A stretch of DNA of 34,441 nt from Saccoglossus kowalevskii (Eukaryota > Hemichordata > Enteropneusta > Harrimaniidae). Below, in pieces: positions 28,801 to 34,089 of the stretch. The position numbers and the translations under genes were made by a program. Where the stretch lies: positions 319,387-353,827 of the forward strand of contig NW_003135342.1 of the NCBI RefSeq assembly GCF_000003605.2, in the 5' to 3' direction. Within the stretch, counting starts at the first letter, position 1, and each line of letters opens with the position of its first letter. The notes below the pieces were generated by a model. It had not been told where the DNA came from. It saw nothing but the letters and a program-made list of their open reading frames with translations, and did not search any database.

Positions 28801-31327
28801 GTACCATGCATGACGTCATATGATTGAATACAGAGAATTGCTTATATTACTTATTAATGAGCGTTCCCCTTTTGAATTATTTGCATCGCTGATGAGCCTA
28901 AATTCACTGGGTGTGTAGCGTGAATGCAAATCATAGATGCATTACCTGATCGGTGTCAATAGGTCAACATCGATATTAAAGTCTCAGTAAAGCCCCCCCC
29001 CCCCCACTCAAGCTATATCACGTCACGTCCTCTCGTTTGTCAGTATAAATCCTGTCGTGTTTTGCACGACGGCCCTGGCGATGATTTATTTCCGGTTTTC
29101 CCTGAAAACTAAAAAGCTATACACGAGACATCATTACACAGAACACTAGGCAAATGAGATCAAGCACCATGCAACAAAACAAAATAAAACTGGGTCACGT
29201 AGCCCTTTCATCTACTGACAAGATATTTTACTTTTCTAGATTGTTTTACACTTCAAATTAATAGCACACAACATACCAAACAAACCATGGGTATAATTAA
29301 CAGTGTTTTTTTTTAATTCACACTCTCAGAGATTATTATCGAAATAGTTTCAATCACCGTCCCTCAAAAGTGTTGAGGGACGGTGTTTCAATCTAGAACG
29401 CGTGGCGCGAACTTGAATGCGGAACGCGTTGCACGGCCATGGAAGGATTTTTAATACGTTTATCACGAAAACGAGTAAAACAAAAACACACACACACAAA
29501 AAATAGCAAATTCTGTCTTCAGGAGTAAGATCAAGTAGTATGTGTTTTCAGTGGCATTGAAAAAATCCCGACCTTGAGATCCGATATTATGTTGACACCC
29601 GCGGCGAGCCATCGAAGAAATATATACACTCCGTCATTATCCGTCGAAACGCGCTCTTTGTTTGGTTCACAGCAAACTGTTAACATCAAACTAATCAATA
29701 CGATGCATAATTGTACTTTCATCACCGTACAAAGCACATCAATGGTAATAATTCAATTTCCTCATTATACACAAAATTACTCAGTAACCAAATACATCAC
29801 TGACATTTTGGAACAGATCGGAATGCGATGAGAGACTATGAAGAGAGTGTGTAGAAGGAGGGGTGTATTGATCGGAAGGCGATGAAAGATTAAGAAGGGG
29901 GTGTACAGAAGGAGGGGTGTATTGATCGGAAGGCGATGAAAGATTAAGAATGGGGTGTACAGAAGGGGTGTAATGATCGGAGGGCGATGAGAGACTAGGA
30001 ATGTGGTGTAAAACGAAAGGCTTCTACTGAAAGAACGAAGGATTTCTATGTATGTAATTGATTGTAATACTACGACCTGGAATTATTAAACAATGTCAAC
30101 AGCCGTCATTTCCACTCCAATGTGGCGAGTCATACAATCGGGGCAATTTACATATAACAACATTGAATCAATTTTCAAACAACTCTAATCACCTTGTGCG
30201 GTGTCGAACATCCGGGTATGTGCCAATGGCTTGGAGAAGAATAGTGGGCGTGAATATCTGGGGCGCAGTTTTTACTGGTAATGTTTTAGATCTTGAGGTT
30301 GCAAAGAGGATTACAATCCAAATCCCTTGTCGGTTGAAAATGGATGATGCTTAAGGGGTACTTAGAGAAAACCGATACCTCGCTCCACCGTGACGGAGTT
30401 ATCAGATTCGGGATTTTTTTATTTGTTCTATGGGTACTGCGCACGGGCTACGGCGCACGAATTCTGAGATCTCGCGACTGACGGTTTATCGTCGCTGTCA
30501 CTGCATTCGCCACATGATTGCGTGGCACTGCATATGCAATGTGATGTGGCAGTGGATAATTTCCGGAACAATACGTGTGCCCTGTTACCGTCAGTTGATC
30601 CGGGCACAGTTTCGAGTGACACAAATACTCGCCACCTCTGGGCCGCTCTCCATGATTGTCACATCTGTCGACATATTTTGGTTTCAAACAAAAAACTGTG
30701 CAAAGAAAAAATGTGAAATTCGCTTCCCAGAAATAAAAAAAAAATGATAAATACAATTAATTAAAATATATACAACGTTGAATAAATAAATACAAATAAA
30801 GAGAAACAGTATCAAACAAATAATTATCGTCATTCTTCCAATAAATCAAACGCATTCTTTCGATGTCATTCATGTTTAAGTCTCTATAGCAACCACAATC
30901 TGACACTAACGACTTAAAATGAAATCATCATACCCGACCGTGCAGACGCGATACTCCGCAGCATAATACTTCGTTTAATTTTATAATAAAAACAAATCTT
31001 TCGCGTCAAAGAAACGTCTTAGTATGAACGCTTCGTGGTCTTTCAAGGTATACAGAGGAAAGGTGTAGTTATGAACAACAACAAACAAACAAACAAACAA
31101 ACAAACAAAAACAGTCTTACTAGCGAAGATTAATGTATATGGCACGGTAAAACTGAGGAAAACATGTCCAGGGTGAGAAATAATTTGTGACCACCCCTAT
31201 CCCAATCGTTTCGATCTACCTTTCACTTGAAGAGTAACAATGGATAGTTTAGTGGCAAAAACGCTTTCTTACCTGCACATTGAAATGGCAAAGCAATGAC
31301 CAAAAGCATATAATACGTCTCCATCAT
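4498..31327 (-). CDS. Ten-exon gene for a NETO-like CUB-CUB(PAN)-LDLa single-pass membrane protein (whole gene span)
   Basis: Assembled by hand from ten minus-strand exons: 31327-31273, 16779-16738, 16219-16187, 15845-15712, 14552-14294, 11261-11082, 10833-10609, 10054-9857, 9026-8895 and 4868-4498. Each has a GT donor, an AG acceptor and a compatible phase; coding length without stop is 1626 nt, or 542 residues. Domain order: signal peptide (1-18), short linker (19-43), CUB1 (about 46-165), CUB2 (about 176-372) interrupted by PAN (235-309), LDLa (379-416), membrane span (426-449), tail (450-542). Known: NETO proteins have signal-CUB-CUB-LDLa-TM order at about 530 residues and modulate ionotropic glutamate receptors. 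Inferred: a type I surface protein of this architecture; orthology to NETO is not shown and the tail does not look like theirs. Other CUB/LDLa receptors remain possible. I may have missed exons in the 14.5-kb first intron. Confidence 0.82.
4561..4740 (-). repeat. Coding 36-bp tandem repeat (5 units) in the cytoplasmic tail
   Basis: Five 36-bp units read on the minus strand give five 12-residue units that start Glu-Gln or Glu-Thr and end Glu-Ala, Glu-Val or Glu-Gly. The first four are close copies (ENERK or similar core); the fifth (ETQERAGVSREA) has diverged. The unit is a multiple of three, so copy-number change would lengthen or shorten the tail without a frameshift. Confidence 0.9.
4944..5247. 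mobile_element. MITE family A, copy A1 (long form)
   Basis: Starts TAAAGGGAGGTAGTCGTCGC and ends with the complementary GCGCGACGACCACCACCCTT. The interior shares blocks with A2, A5 and A6: the AAAGATGGCGACTTTGACTG block, a GGTAATTAGTG block and a GCGCATTGGATTGTGGGAAA block. No transposase frame. It lies about 75 bp upstream of the acceptor of the last receptor exon. Confidence 0.88.
6143..6156. promoter_or_regulatory. RFX X-box-like motif
   Basis: GTTGCCATAGTTAC: perfect left half and an acceptable right half (TAGTTAC). In the LDLa-TM intron. Confidence 0.35.
7286..7555. mobile_element. MITE family A, copy A2 (long form, inverted relative to A1)
   Basis: Starts TAAAGGGTGGTGGTCGTCGC and ends GCGCGACGGCCACTGCCCTT. 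The interior blocks appear in reverse order relative to A1 (TTTCCCCCACAATCCAATGC near the left end), so it is inserted in the opposite orientation. The YY1-like block is degraded (AAGTCGACATATTTG). Confidence 0.85.
8153..8330. mobile_element. Possible remnant of a GGCGGATCC-type repeat, region 2
   Basis: A GC-rich island in AT-rich intron sequence starting CTGGCGGATCCAGAAATT, with GTCCTTGCACCTCCGGTGGG and a GGGGGAGTGGGCGCCGC block. The head resembles that of the region at 3989. Short open frames here are not supported as genes. Confidence 0.3.
8895..9026 (-). CDS. LDL-receptor class A module
   Basis: A 132-nt phase 1-1 exon, acceptor TGATGTTTCAG, donor G|GTAATG, residues 376-419. Six cysteines follow the LDLa spacing: GRCEDKDFKCANDHCIVP, then STDCLDHCGDMSDVNATFC. 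LDLa repeats are small calcium-stabilised modules. Here the usual Asp-x-Ser-Asp-Glu ends Asp-Met-Ser-Asp-Val, so one acidic calcium ligand is missing and binding may be weak. An N-glycosylation sequon (NAT) lies in the last loop. Its place after two CUB domains and before the membrane span is the NETO-type order. Confidence 0.92.
   Translation of the reverse strand, partial: RMEDARIKTSSVLMITASYLTFRLIVSTTVEICQMSMLLFVYL
9580..9669. mobile_element. MITE family A, copy A3 (one half only)
   Basis: Only one arm is present: GTACTCGCTGG, AAAGTCGCCATCTTTGTTCA, then GGCGCATGCGTGGCGCGGCG and a terminal CCACCGCACTTTAA. The other half is missing, by deletion or recombination. Located in the CUB2b-LDLa intron, 187 bp upstream of the CUB2b donor's downstream side. 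Confidence 0.8.
9857..10054 (-). CDS. CUB2 domain, second half
   Basis: A 198-nt phase 1-1 exon, acceptor TTTTCAG, donor G|GTAATG. Residues 310-375 begin GIIDPCTDQFEKVQLF and carry the third and fourth CUB cysteines (DPCTD and GACYG), an N-glycosylation sequon in KNITEG, and the closing NGFKAVFSLYY strand. The Cys-x-Asp pattern and the GF-x-A-x-F ending are CUB hallmarks. The frame remains open upstream to 10367, but that part is a tandem duplication in the intron and is separated by a good acceptor. Confidence 0.88.
10153..10371. repeat. Tandem duplication, 112-bp unit, two copies
   Basis: ACGAGTGTTCGACAATGTCT begins at 10153 and again at 10265. The two 112-bp copies differ at few positions (CCAGGACC versus AAAGACC, one T in a T-run, ACGTTG versus ACGCTG). 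It lies in the intron between the PAN and CUB2b exons, about 100 bp upstream of the CUB2b acceptor. The open frame across it is an artefact. Confidence 0.93.
10609..10833 (-). CDS. PAN/apple-type module, symmetric exon nested in CUB2
   Basis: A 225-nt phase 1-1 exon, acceptor TTTTGTATCGCAG, donor G|GTAAAA preceded by VVS. Residues 235-309 include EIGVRRPGGDITYG, the paired cysteines ESCCQSC, the GCKAW motif and GNCWLKD, which is the cysteine pattern of short PAN (PAN_4-like) domains that bind protein or carbohydrate. It lies between the two halves of CUB2. Because it is a whole number of codons flanked by phase-1 introns, it can be included (PAN inserted into a CUB loop) or skipped (normal CUB2). 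An alternative in-frame acceptor, TAATAG, would start the exon at 10815 and remove six residues including one cysteine. Confidence 0.88.
11082..11261 (-). CDS. CUB2 domain, first half
   Basis: A 180-nt phase 1-1 exon, acceptor TTTCATTACAG, donor G|GTAAAG. Residues 175-234 begin VCGDHEATKSYGGVIISH and hold the first two CUB cysteines (CGDH and KSNCSITI), an N-glycosylation sequon at NCS, and the strand NRIQLTVLDV. It ends KRT plus a split codon, just before the loop that should carry the third CUB cysteine. On its own it is half a CUB domain; the complement is the exon at 10054-9857, with the PAN exon lying between the two in the genome. Confidence 0.9.
12159..12284. mobile_element. MITE family A, copy A4 (short 126-bp form)
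   Basis: Termini TAAGGGCGGTGGTCGTC and GACGACCACCGCCCTTTA are near-perfect inverted repeats around a short core containing TCATGTAAACAATGTATTTT and TGAGTCCCATATCGAA. Same termini as the long form but a different interior, so it is a separate subfamily. Confidence 0.88.
13120..13209. repeat. Fold-back inverted repeat, about 90 bp
   Basis: CAAGCCCCCCTTGGTCAA at 13120-13137 pairs with TTGACCAAGGAGCGGGGTTT at 13189-13208 (CCTTGGTCAA is exact, with a small bulge beyond it). A smaller palindrome (AGTTGATAAATAG and CAACTATT) lies inside. Likely the relic of a small fold-back element. Confidence 0.7.
13352..13365. promoter_or_regulatory. RFX X-box-like motif
   Basis: GTTTCTATAGTAAC fits the GTYNCCATRGYAAC-type consensus except for one T. 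In the CUB1-CUB2 intron. Confidence 0.3.
14097..14184. repeat. Tandem duplication, 44-bp unit, two identical copies
   Basis: GGAAAATACGTAGTTTTCAG through TGATCGTAT occurs at 14097 and again at 14141 with no differences, so the duplication is recent. It lies about 110 bp downstream of the CUB1b donor. Confidence 0.95.
14294..14552 (-). CDS. CUB1 domain, second half, plus linker
   Basis: A 259-nt exon, phase 0 in and phase 1 out, acceptor TTTATTTGCAG, donor G|GTATGT. It encodes residues 89-174: LQFEEFDIED, then the third CUB cysteine (PNCQND), the fourth in VYCGQK, and the closing GFKAFV strand. The acidic residues in EEFD and after the third cysteine lie where calcium-binding CUB domains place theirs, so CUB1 may bind calcium. 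After the CUB fold comes a polar linker rich in Asp, Tyr and Arg (VPDDGSYDATRKEYY) leading to CUB2. This is the clearest domain in the window. Confidence 0.93.
14553..15711. other. Intron inside CUB1
   Basis: Contains the 21-bp minisatellite. A short stretch at 14760-14815 reads ESNYGKCNHC on the minus strand and vaguely recalls the end of the PAN module, but its phase does not fit the flanking exons. Confidence 0.65.
15170..15605. repeat. Degenerate minisatellite, unit about 21 bp
   Basis: Around twenty units of the type GTGCATACGTAATTAGTTAT. Two adjacent perfect units lie near 15270-15312 and the array decays outwards in both directions. It sits inside the intron that splits CUB1. Its minus-strand frame gives a repeated YVCTITN peptide, which is a by-product of the repeat. 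Confidence 0.92.
15712..15845 (-). CDS. CUB1 domain, first half
   Basis: A 134-nt exon, phase 1 in and phase 0 out, with acceptor CATTGCAG and donor ATG|GTATGG. It covers residues 44-88 and carries the first two CUB cysteines (in VICDEG and DQCNYN), the typical SPNHPAEY turn between them, and the strand GYLIM at its end. It joins directly to the next exon (LQFEEFD) to give an unbroken CUB core. CUB domains are extracellular beta-sandwiches used for protein binding. The reading frame stays open upstream of the acceptor (from 15915), but that extra peptide lies before the splice site. Confidence 0.9.
16187..16219 (-). CDS. Mini-exon B (33 nt): Thr/Asp/Glu linker before CUB1
   Basis: A 33-nt phase 1-1 exon with acceptor CCTTTGTAG and donor G|GTAAG. 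It encodes VERTTTDNEGV, a hydrophilic threonine- and acid-rich linker that would sit just before the first cysteine of CUB1. Like mini-exon A its acceptor is a TAGTAG tandem, so two isoforms differing by one residue are possible. Skipping it keeps the frame. It has no domain signature of its own; splice-site quality and phase are the only evidence. Confidence 0.55.
16738..16779 (-). CDS. Mini-exon A (42 nt): PAN-start-like linker
   Basis: A 42-nt phase 1-1 exon with a polypyrimidine acceptor (TTTTTTAG) and a GTGAG donor. It encodes VEIGVTRAAGIEVT plus a shared glycine/valine codon. Its EIGV..R..G....G pattern matches the start of the PAN exon at 10833 (EIGVRRPGGDITYG) at 7 of 14 positions, and the DNA around the two acceptors is also alike. 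The rest of a PAN module does not follow, so this looks like a remnant or split copy now serving as an N-terminal linker. The acceptor is a tandem TAGTAG, which would allow gain or loss of one residue. It is very short, so its use as an exon needs transcript support. Confidence 0.55.
17303..17499. mobile_element. MITE family C, copy C1
   Basis: Begins TACTGTAAAAGCATTG and ends CAATGCATTTACAGTA, an inverted repeat of about 16 bp. Shared interior with C2: TTTAATTTCACTA, GGAAACAAT, TGTAAAACGATTTATT and CCCAGTGAATAAT. No open frame. First intron of the receptor. Confidence 0.75.
18266..18279. promoter_or_regulatory. RFX X-box-like motif
   Basis: ATCACCATAGCAAC fits the GTYNCCATRGYAAC-type consensus except for the first base. 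In the first intron. Confidence 0.3.
19211..19500. mobile_element. Inverted-repeat element D (290 bp)
   Basis: The left arm CTGCGAGATTTCACGTAATG continues GCGTGAAA; the right arm TTTCACGCATAACGCGAGAT continues CTCGCAAT. They match over about 27 bp with a few mismatches. A related single arm, CGCATAACGTGAGAT, lies at 20674-20688. Interior about 230 bp, non-coding. Confidence 0.65.
19621..19899. mobile_element. MITE family A, copy A5 (long form, left end eroded)
   Basis: The right end GGCGCGACGACCACCGCCCT is intact; the left end TAAAGGGACG is followed by a deletion of the rest of the inverted repeat. The interior matches A6, with AAAGATGGCGACTTCGACTG and GCGCATTGGATTATGGGAAA. In the receptor's first intron. 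Confidence 0.85.
21417..21972. mobile_element. Possible inverted-repeat element E (556 bp)
   Basis: ACATTCTTTTACTGGG at 21417-21432 and CCCAGTAAAAAGAATGT at 21956-21972 are inverted repeats differing by one T. The 520 bp between them has no long frame. With a single copy in the window and short ends, this could also be chance or an old solo element. Confidence 0.45.
22727..23015. mobile_element. MITE family A, copy A6 (best preserved long form, 289 bp)
   Basis: Termini TAAAGGGCGGTGGTCGTCGC and GCGACGACCACCGCTCTTTA. The left arm continues with CGCATGCGCGAGACATGG and AAAGATGGCGACTTTGACTG; the right arm has GCGCATTGGATTGTGGGAAA and TTTATCAACACAAATGTCGC. This copy makes a suitable reference for the long subfamily. 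Open frames read through it are artefacts. Confidence 0.9.
23452..23960 (+). other. Two adjacent unexplained open frames
   Basis: Frames of 80 codons (23452-23694) and 79 codons (23721-23960) follow each other 26 bases apart on the plus strand, immediately to the right of MITE A6. The second is basic (many Arg and Lys). I recognise no domain, signal or splice pattern, and the spacing suits neither an intron nor a eukaryotic operon. Probably chance in the intron of the receptor, but this is the densest non-receptor open sequence in the window. Confidence 0.12.
24442..24850 (+). pseudogene. Possible decayed coding fragment
   Basis: In plus-strand frames short protein-like stretches appear between stops: WVEMARQIRSNSPMRSVCRD followed by PEAAKLRNRLGENYS near 24466-24570, and ILAKVWLKIDDKKKAARTLG flanked by in-frame stops near 24692-24751. 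The Ala/Lys/Leu pattern resembles helical repeat proteins, but I cannot assign a family. Stops and frame change suggest a broken retrocopy or chance. Confidence 0.15.
25095..25118. repeat. (AT)n microsatellite
   Basis: Twelve AT units in the first intron. Confidence 0.95.
26087..26218. mobile_element. MITE family A, copy A7 (short form, inverted relative to A4)
   Basis: Termini TTAAAGGGCGGTAGTCGTCG and CGCGACGACCACCGCGTTTT. The core is the reverse complement of A4 (TTCGATATGGGACTCATAGC and AAAATACATTGTTTATTTAC). The two short copies share nearly the whole 126-132 bp, which shows a distinct recently mobile subfamily. Confidence 0.88.
28520..28727. mobile_element. MITE family C, copy C2
   Basis: Begins TACTGTAAAACGATTTATTT and ends CCAGTGAATAATTAATG followed by TTTTTACAGTA. 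Shares terminal and interior blocks with C1 about 11 kb away, though internal order and length differ slightly. A TA dinucleotide flanks each end, compatible with a TA target duplication. Confidence 0.75.
29347..29393. repeat. Perfect 13-bp hairpin flanked by a 9-bp direct repeat
   Basis: CACCGTCCCTCAA (29355-29367), five-base loop AAGTG, TTGAGGGACGGTG (29373-29385). The hairpin is bracketed by GTTTCAATC at 29347-29355 and 29385-29393, overlapping the stem by one base on each side. The pattern looks like a small insertion with a target-site duplication. Confidence 0.85.
29531..29722 (-). CDS. Candidate small secreted peptide (63 aa) or alternative first exon
   Basis: An open frame starting MKVQLCIVLISLMLTVCC, which reads as a signal peptide, followed by a 45-residue hydrophilic-then-mixed segment to a stop at 29531. 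A longer in-frame start lies at 29737. It falls inside the first intron of the receptor on the same strand. I do not recognise the mature part and see no good phase-1 donor that would splice it to the receptor exons. It could be a real small gene, an alternative signal exon or chance. Confidence 0.25.
   Translation of the reverse strand: MKVQLCIVLISLMLTVCCEPNKERVSTDNDGVYIFLRWLAAGVNIISDLKVGIFSMPLKTHTT
29816..30010. repeat. Minisatellite, 54-bp unit, about 3.6 copies
   Basis: Units begin GATCGGAAGGCGATGAAAGA and end AGGGGTGTATT. Copies start at 29816, near 29870, near 29924 and near 29975; the third is three bases shorter. First intron of the receptor. Confidence 0.93.
30448..30735 (-). other. 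Candidate cysteine-containing exon in the first intron
   Basis: On the minus strand a pyrimidine-rich acceptor (TTTTTTCTTTGCACAG) is followed in phase 1 by an open frame with regularly spaced cysteines: CLKPKYVDRCDN, EYLCHSKLC and HTYCSGNYP. The local GC content is higher than the flanking AT-rich sequence. Phase 1 entry matches the receptor's exon style and the position is just after the signal exon, but no convincing phase-1 donor follows and I recognise no domain. It could be a missed exon, an exon of another gene or chance. Confidence 0.22.
31073..31112. repeat. (ACAA)n microsatellite
   Basis: About nine uninterrupted ACAA units with short imperfect ends, just downstream of the signal exon in the first intron. 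Confidence 0.95.
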
Positions 31328-31366
31328 GTTGACGTGTATGTCCACACAACCGCAATTACCGAGCTT
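31273..31366 (-). CDS. Exon 1 of the receptor: 5' UTR end and signal peptide
   Basis: Coding starts at 31327 with two consecutive ATGs; the peptide begins MMETYYMLLVIALPFQC and has the hydrophobic core of a secretory signal. The donor after base 31273 is G|GTAAG, phase 1, as expected for the exon before extracellular modules. The first ATG of the pair was taken as the start. Upstream, the minus strand reads a pyrimidine-rich tract ending in TTTTCGCAG with AG at 31368-31367, so the exon probably begins at 31366 with 39 nt of 5' UTR and there may be a non-coding first exon further upstream. Joining to mini-exon A at 16779 is inferred from phase and order; no transcript is visible here. Confidence 0.72.
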
Positions 31367-31766
31367 CTGCGAAAATAAAGAGAGGACGTAGTAGCAGTCT
31401 TCGCTTCTCCCTTATTAAGATCAGCCATGGTGTTATGTCAACTTGCAATTCACAATATCACTGTTTTTTTTTCTACAATGGCATCGCATGGGGAGCTGTA
31501 TCGCAGCGAGGGATAATGGATGATAAAAAAATCTGTGCCTGACGATTTGACCTACCTCTGCGTGGTTCTTGTTTCACGGCGGTGAGTTTGACCGAATAAT
31601 CGGTTCCACGACATGTAGTGAATAGACGTTTCAATATGGAAGAATTGTATTTACTGTGTGTACGTTTATTTTGATTCACGCATGCGCTTAGATTCCCAGT
31701 GACAAATTGTATTTACTGTGTATACGTTATTTTTGAATTGCGCATGCGCTTGGATTGTCATTCAGT
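31367..31766 (-). promoter_or_regulatory. Candidate promoter region of the receptor gene
   Basis: The 400 bp upstream of the signal exon hold two CGCATGCGC cores (31679-31687 and 31741-31749, the second as TGCGCATGCGCT), which match NRF1 sites apart from an end base, within the tandem duplication. No clear TATA box was seen. If the 5' UTR is spliced at 31367 the true start lies upstream, and these sites are well placed for it. Inference from motif and position only. Confidence 0.3.
31643..31766. repeat. Tandem duplication, about 62 bp, carrying CGCATGCGC twice
   Basis: AATTGTATTTACTGTGT, a TACGTT-ATTTTGA block and CGCATGCGCTT-GATT occur at 31643 and again at 31705. It lies about 320-440 bp upstream of the receptor start codon. 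Confidence 0.9.
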
Positions 31767-32192
31767 GTAATAAAACCCGACCATCTCAAACTGGAATGTG
31801 TTCTACGCTAATACGAAAAAAAAAACACACCGACAAAAGCGCAAGTATTTATGATGCGGATTTAGTACAGAATAGCTTCTTGGAATATTTGTTTTTGTTT
31901 CCAATTATAGATTAGGTGTGAAACACACAGATATTCGAGTTAAGAATTATATCTGTTCGCGTTCTCAGATGTGATGTTAACACCTGATCAGGTTGTTCAA
32001 GTATTGTATTTATTTCGCGGAAGCAAACCGATGCGTGTGGTGTGTGTAACTTAAAACGATGGCTCTGCCCTTTATACACTGAAAACCTGGACGCCCAGAA
32101 CGGAATACATGTATTTGAAACGGCGGTGATATGTTTCATTCTTTAATGAAATGCATATTGTTCAGCATACTCCGAATAGCGTTTGTTCCAAA

Positions 32193-32200
32193 TGACGTCA
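32193..32200. promoter_or_regulatory. Full CRE/ATF palindrome upstream of the receptor
   Basis: TGACGTCA, followed 11 bp later by a TTACGTCATG half-site variant. About 870 bp upstream of the receptor start codon. Other exact TGACGTCA copies lie at 4032, 16437, 27700 and 28811. Confidence 0.35.
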
Positions 32201-33435
32201 CTAGGCATTACGTCATGAGATTAATTATTCACGGAGACGTTGAATTCGGACAAACAAAAGAGTAAACAGAAACAAAAATAGTGAGTGCCTCATTTATAAC
32301 TGCTCGTGGCGTTGAACTAATATAGCAATGTCGCTGTTCAGGCAGTAAATTACACCGAGACTCACGACAAATCACTGTAAAGCCACCATGGTTAAGTAAC
32401 GCAACCGGGGTTGTTATTGTTAGTATCGTCTGCGTGTCGTTGACCACATGTTAACGATTTGAATGACTGATTACTTCACTTCTAATGTTTTTTTAGTAAA
32501 AACTCGCAATCGCTGCAAACTTTAAATCTTTTAGTCATGGCTCATTCTCGCCGCCAGAGTTTATTTCCACTTCGAGACTTCGAGACTTCGAGAAATAATT
32601 CTCTATGTACGTACAGCGATGGTCATGGCTATGATAAAAGAGGCTGTACTGAATTCTACGAATTACATGCAATGCATATCAACACCAACACACACAAAAC
32701 AGTTACACATTCATTCAATATATTATATAATTTAAAATATTTTTTTTATGTAGTTCAGAATTGTGTCAAACTCATTTTGCGGTACTGCAGAGATATCAAT
32801 TCATAATATTAAACGGTTTTTAATCTGAACTGAAACACAATTCCAGAGAGTTATAGACGTAACCCGAGCAGTTAGCTCCTCGCCGTAAACCCTACTGTGT
32901 CTTACGCGAATTCGCAGTGTTCCAATTTCCCATGTATTTAATACAGCTTTGCGTTCGATGCGGCTTTCAGTGTACACCAAATGTAATTACTTGCAAGGTT
33001 TACAATTTTAATGAGATTTACTCAATAATATTATACAGAAAAAAAATCATACAGGGTCGCATTTCAGTGAACAAAAACTAAAATAAAATAATAATGATGT
33101 ACAATACTTAGCTCGGGAGGGGCGTGTTCATTTTTTTCTCTGAATGACAAGGTAATAAAAGCAAAACGGGTTTCTTGAATCGAATTATCCATTGTCAGTG
33201 TATTTCACTGGAGCGGGGTTTTAGAACGCTCTGTGATCGGATCTGCGTACAGTAGCGTTATTTTCGATGCACACATAGCGGAAATGAGGTAACTTACATC
33301 GTCGCGGGCTCGATTAGTGCGAAGCAGTCTTTATTTGGATATTTTATCGTTTGTAGGAAAACAGAATAAATTTCCTTAAAGCTGCGCTCAGCTAAGTCAT
33401 GTGCAAACAATATCACTCAGTGTCCAGGAGGAATC

Positions 33436-33449
33436 GTTGTCATGGCAAC
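33436..33449. promoter_or_regulatory. RFX X-box motif
   Basis: GTTGTCATGGCAAC differs at one base from the palindromic X-box GTTGCCATGGCAAC bound by RFX factors. About 2 kb upstream of the receptor. Confidence 0.5.
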
Positions 33450-33692
33450 GAGAGATTGCACTTTTTTCAGTCGCATGTAAGTTGTATCGTCAATATATAC
33501 CATATATGTTTACCGTATATTTCAGTGATCATACCAGCCCGCAGTAAGACTACATTCAGACCGCCGTTTGTACAATGAATTTCCACCCTAATCATTCAGA
33601 TCCATCACATCCAACACTTTCTGCTAATAAAGGAGGTTAATAAACGACAAGTTAAATGATTTGTTTATCGAAACGATTGAAGTGCAATTAAC

Positions 33693-33713
33693 AAAAAAAA
33701 AAAAAAAAAAAAA
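33693..33713 (+). repeat. Poly(A) tract, 21 bases
   Basis: A-run followed by GAGTAGA. No open frame or recognisable retroelement precedes it, so it is a simple repeat, though a short retroelement tail cannot be excluded. Confidence 0.85.
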
Positions 33714-34089
33714 GAGTAGAAATCGATCGGTTTAACACGTAAGTTTTGTCGGTGGCACTTCAAACAGAAGATGCAAAACATCTTTTTTTTCTGCAGAGAC
33801 CCAGGGTTGGCTTTCTAAAGCAGGTCAAGTCCTCGTCATTCACGTTATACTTTGTCAATATTACTATATGCTATATAGCTGATTCTGTAAGTTGATTGTT
33901 ACAGTAGAATAAATAGATAATTCCCCGGGCGTTCACGACTTTAATCTTATGAGAAGTACATAAACAGTCGTAAGCCAAATTCATTTCAACGCGTTACCAT
34001 GACGACGGCCTTGACTCGAAATCCCAACGCGTTTTCTGAGTCAGATTCGCAACAACGAAGGCGTGTCGTACATTTCTGGTGACAGCGAA

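Larger units (their letters stand above)
16780..31272. other. First coding intron (14.5 kb), rich in MITEs
   Basis: Holds MITEs C1, D, A5, E, A6, A7 and C2, the 54-bp minisatellite, microsatellites, the hairpin at 29347, a C-run at 28993-29005 and the weak coding candidates at 23452, 24442, 29531 and 30448. An AAGATGGCG motif at 17689 lies just after an X-box-like GTTGCTATGG, which could be an internal promoter. Everything else is AT-rich sequence without recognised genes. Confidence 0.55.

Noticed and set aside
29347-29393. GTTTCAATC direct repeats resembling the end of a CRISPR repeat
   Set aside because: Only two copies, no spacer array, and the host is an animal genome; a target duplication explains them better.
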